From an uncultured Alistipes sp. (lineage in GTDB: Bacteria; Bacteroidota; Bacteroidia; Bacteroidales; Rikenellaceae): 7,337 bases of DNA. The position numbers were made by a program, and so were the translations under genes. Below the pieces are notes generated by a model. It was not told the DNA's origin. It saw only the letters and a program-made list of their open reading frames with translations, and did not search any database. Numbering within the stretch: the stretch's first letter is position 1; every line of letters begins with the position of its first letter. Positions 6,787 to 7,337 of the stretch are shown here, piece by piece. The stretch is taken from the NCBI GenBank assembly GCA_904502075.1, contig CAJGDL010000088.1:1-7337 (forward strand), in the 5' to 3' direction.

Positions 6787-7335
6787 TTAGTTCAACTTGG
6801 CACCGAAGACGATGGCGCGACCCGAGGAGGCGTTGTCCTCCACGGCATAGTTGGCCGAGGTCGAGAACTCAACCTTCGACGAAGCCGTCAGGCCGGTCAA
6901 CTCCACCGAATACTTATCGCTTGCGTTGGGAGTCAAGGCCGTAAAGGGAGGATTGCCCGTGGCACCATCGTTGGCGGCCAGCGTGAACGAACCCACCTGC
7001 GTGCCATCTACGCGCACATAGAGCGTAGCCGACTTGCCCTTCCAGGCCACGGCATAGAACGAAAGGGTCTTCGTTCCCTCTACGCCGACAGCGGTCGAGG
7101 TGAACAGACCCGTCTTCTTACCCGTACCCAGTTTGAAGCCCGTAACAGGCGAGCCATTAACGGTTACTTCGCCCAGACCGCAGGGGTTGGCATACTGATC
7201 GCCATCGCTTACGAAGCACGAATCCGAAGCGTACTCACCCTCGGCGGGGGTTACGGGCTGATCGGGCTGCTCATTGCCGCCACCCTCACCGGCCTCGTGC
7301 GATACATAGATGGCATTCTTGATCTGTGCCTGACC
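6787..7335 (-). CDS. C-terminal part of an exported beta-sandwich protein, 5' end outside the window
   Basis: The open frame runs from the window edge to TAA at 6787-6789, giving 182 visible residues without a start; the GTG near 7050 is an internal Val in the middle of a beta domain, not a start. The visible part begins GQAQIKNAIYVSHEAG, the last strand of an earlier domain, followed by a Gly/Glu/Pro-rich linker (EGGGNEQPDQPVTPAEG), then a ~145-residue domain rich in Thr, Val and Gly (LYVRVDGTQVGSFTLAAND; YSVELTGLTASSKVEFST) ending GRAIVFGAKLN. Alternating hydrophobic residues indicate an all-beta sandwich like those attached to secreted Bacteroidota lipoproteins and enzymes. I do not recognise the family. 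The identity of the missing N-terminal part would decide its role. It is followed by its own terminator, so it is probably a separate transcription unit, though on the same strand as the nuclease operon. Confidence 0.85.
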   Translation of the reverse strand, partial: GQAQIKNAIYVSHEAGEGGGNEQPDQPVTPAEGEYASDSCFVSDGDQYANPCGLGEVTVNGSPVTGFKLGTGKKTGLFTSTAVGVEGTKTLSFYAVAWKGKSATLYVRVDGTQVGSFTLAANDGATGNPPFTALTPNASDKYSVELTGLTASSKVEFSTSANYAVEDNASSGRAIVFGAKLN

Positions 7336-7337
7336 GT

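Noticed and set aside
6787..7050. Separate small gene starting at GTG 7050
   Set aside because: The frame is open all the way to the window edge with continuous beta-domain sequence; the GTG is an internal valine of a longer protein.

Overview
The window looks like a chromosomal or metagenomic piece from a Bacteroidota gut-type bacterium, most likely Bacteroidales and possibly Alistipes or a relative. The reasons are GC-rich coding DNA with AT-rich gene starts, weak or absent Shine-Dalgarno sequences, a TonB-dependent receptor with an N-terminal carboxypeptidase-regulatory-like domain, and BACON-like and DUF5689-like lipoproteins. The genus is an inference. All recognisable genes lie on the minus strand, so transcription runs from right to left.

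Layout in transcription order. (1) 7335-6787: the C-terminal 182 residues of a secreted beta-rich protein whose 5' end lies outside the window; it ends at an intrinsic terminator (6768-6721). (2) 6692-5457: a lipoprotein with a BACON-like Ig domain followed by a DNA/RNA non-specific endonuclease domain (beta-beta-alpha-metal type). (3) 5449-4400: a secreted endonuclease/exonuclease/phosphatase (EEP, DNase I fold) enzyme. (4) 4363-1520: an outer-membrane TonB-dependent receptor. (5) 1495-107: a DUF5689-type lipoprotein with what looks like two OB-fold-like units. Gaps between genes 2-5 are 7, 36 and 24 bp, so they form a tight four-gene operon. No tRNA, rRNA, CRISPR array or insertion sequence was seen.

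The operon reads as a nucleic-acid (or nucleotide/phosphate) scavenging locus. Two exported nucleases of unrelated folds would cut extracellular DNA or RNA, a surface lipoprotein with OB-like domains would hold the substrate, and a TonB-dependent receptor would import the products. The layout resembles a polysaccharide utilisation locus, but with nucleases in place of glycosidases and a DUF5689 lipoprotein in place of SusD. The enzyme families are read from visible motifs; the joint function is inference.

The left edge (1-142) is a mathematically perfect palindrome. It contains a plausible intrinsic terminator at its centre but also mirrors the last 12 codons (stop included) of gene 5. Its length and its position at the very edge suggest a fold-back or assembly-end artefact rather than native sequence; this should be settled before anything left of about position 72 is trusted.
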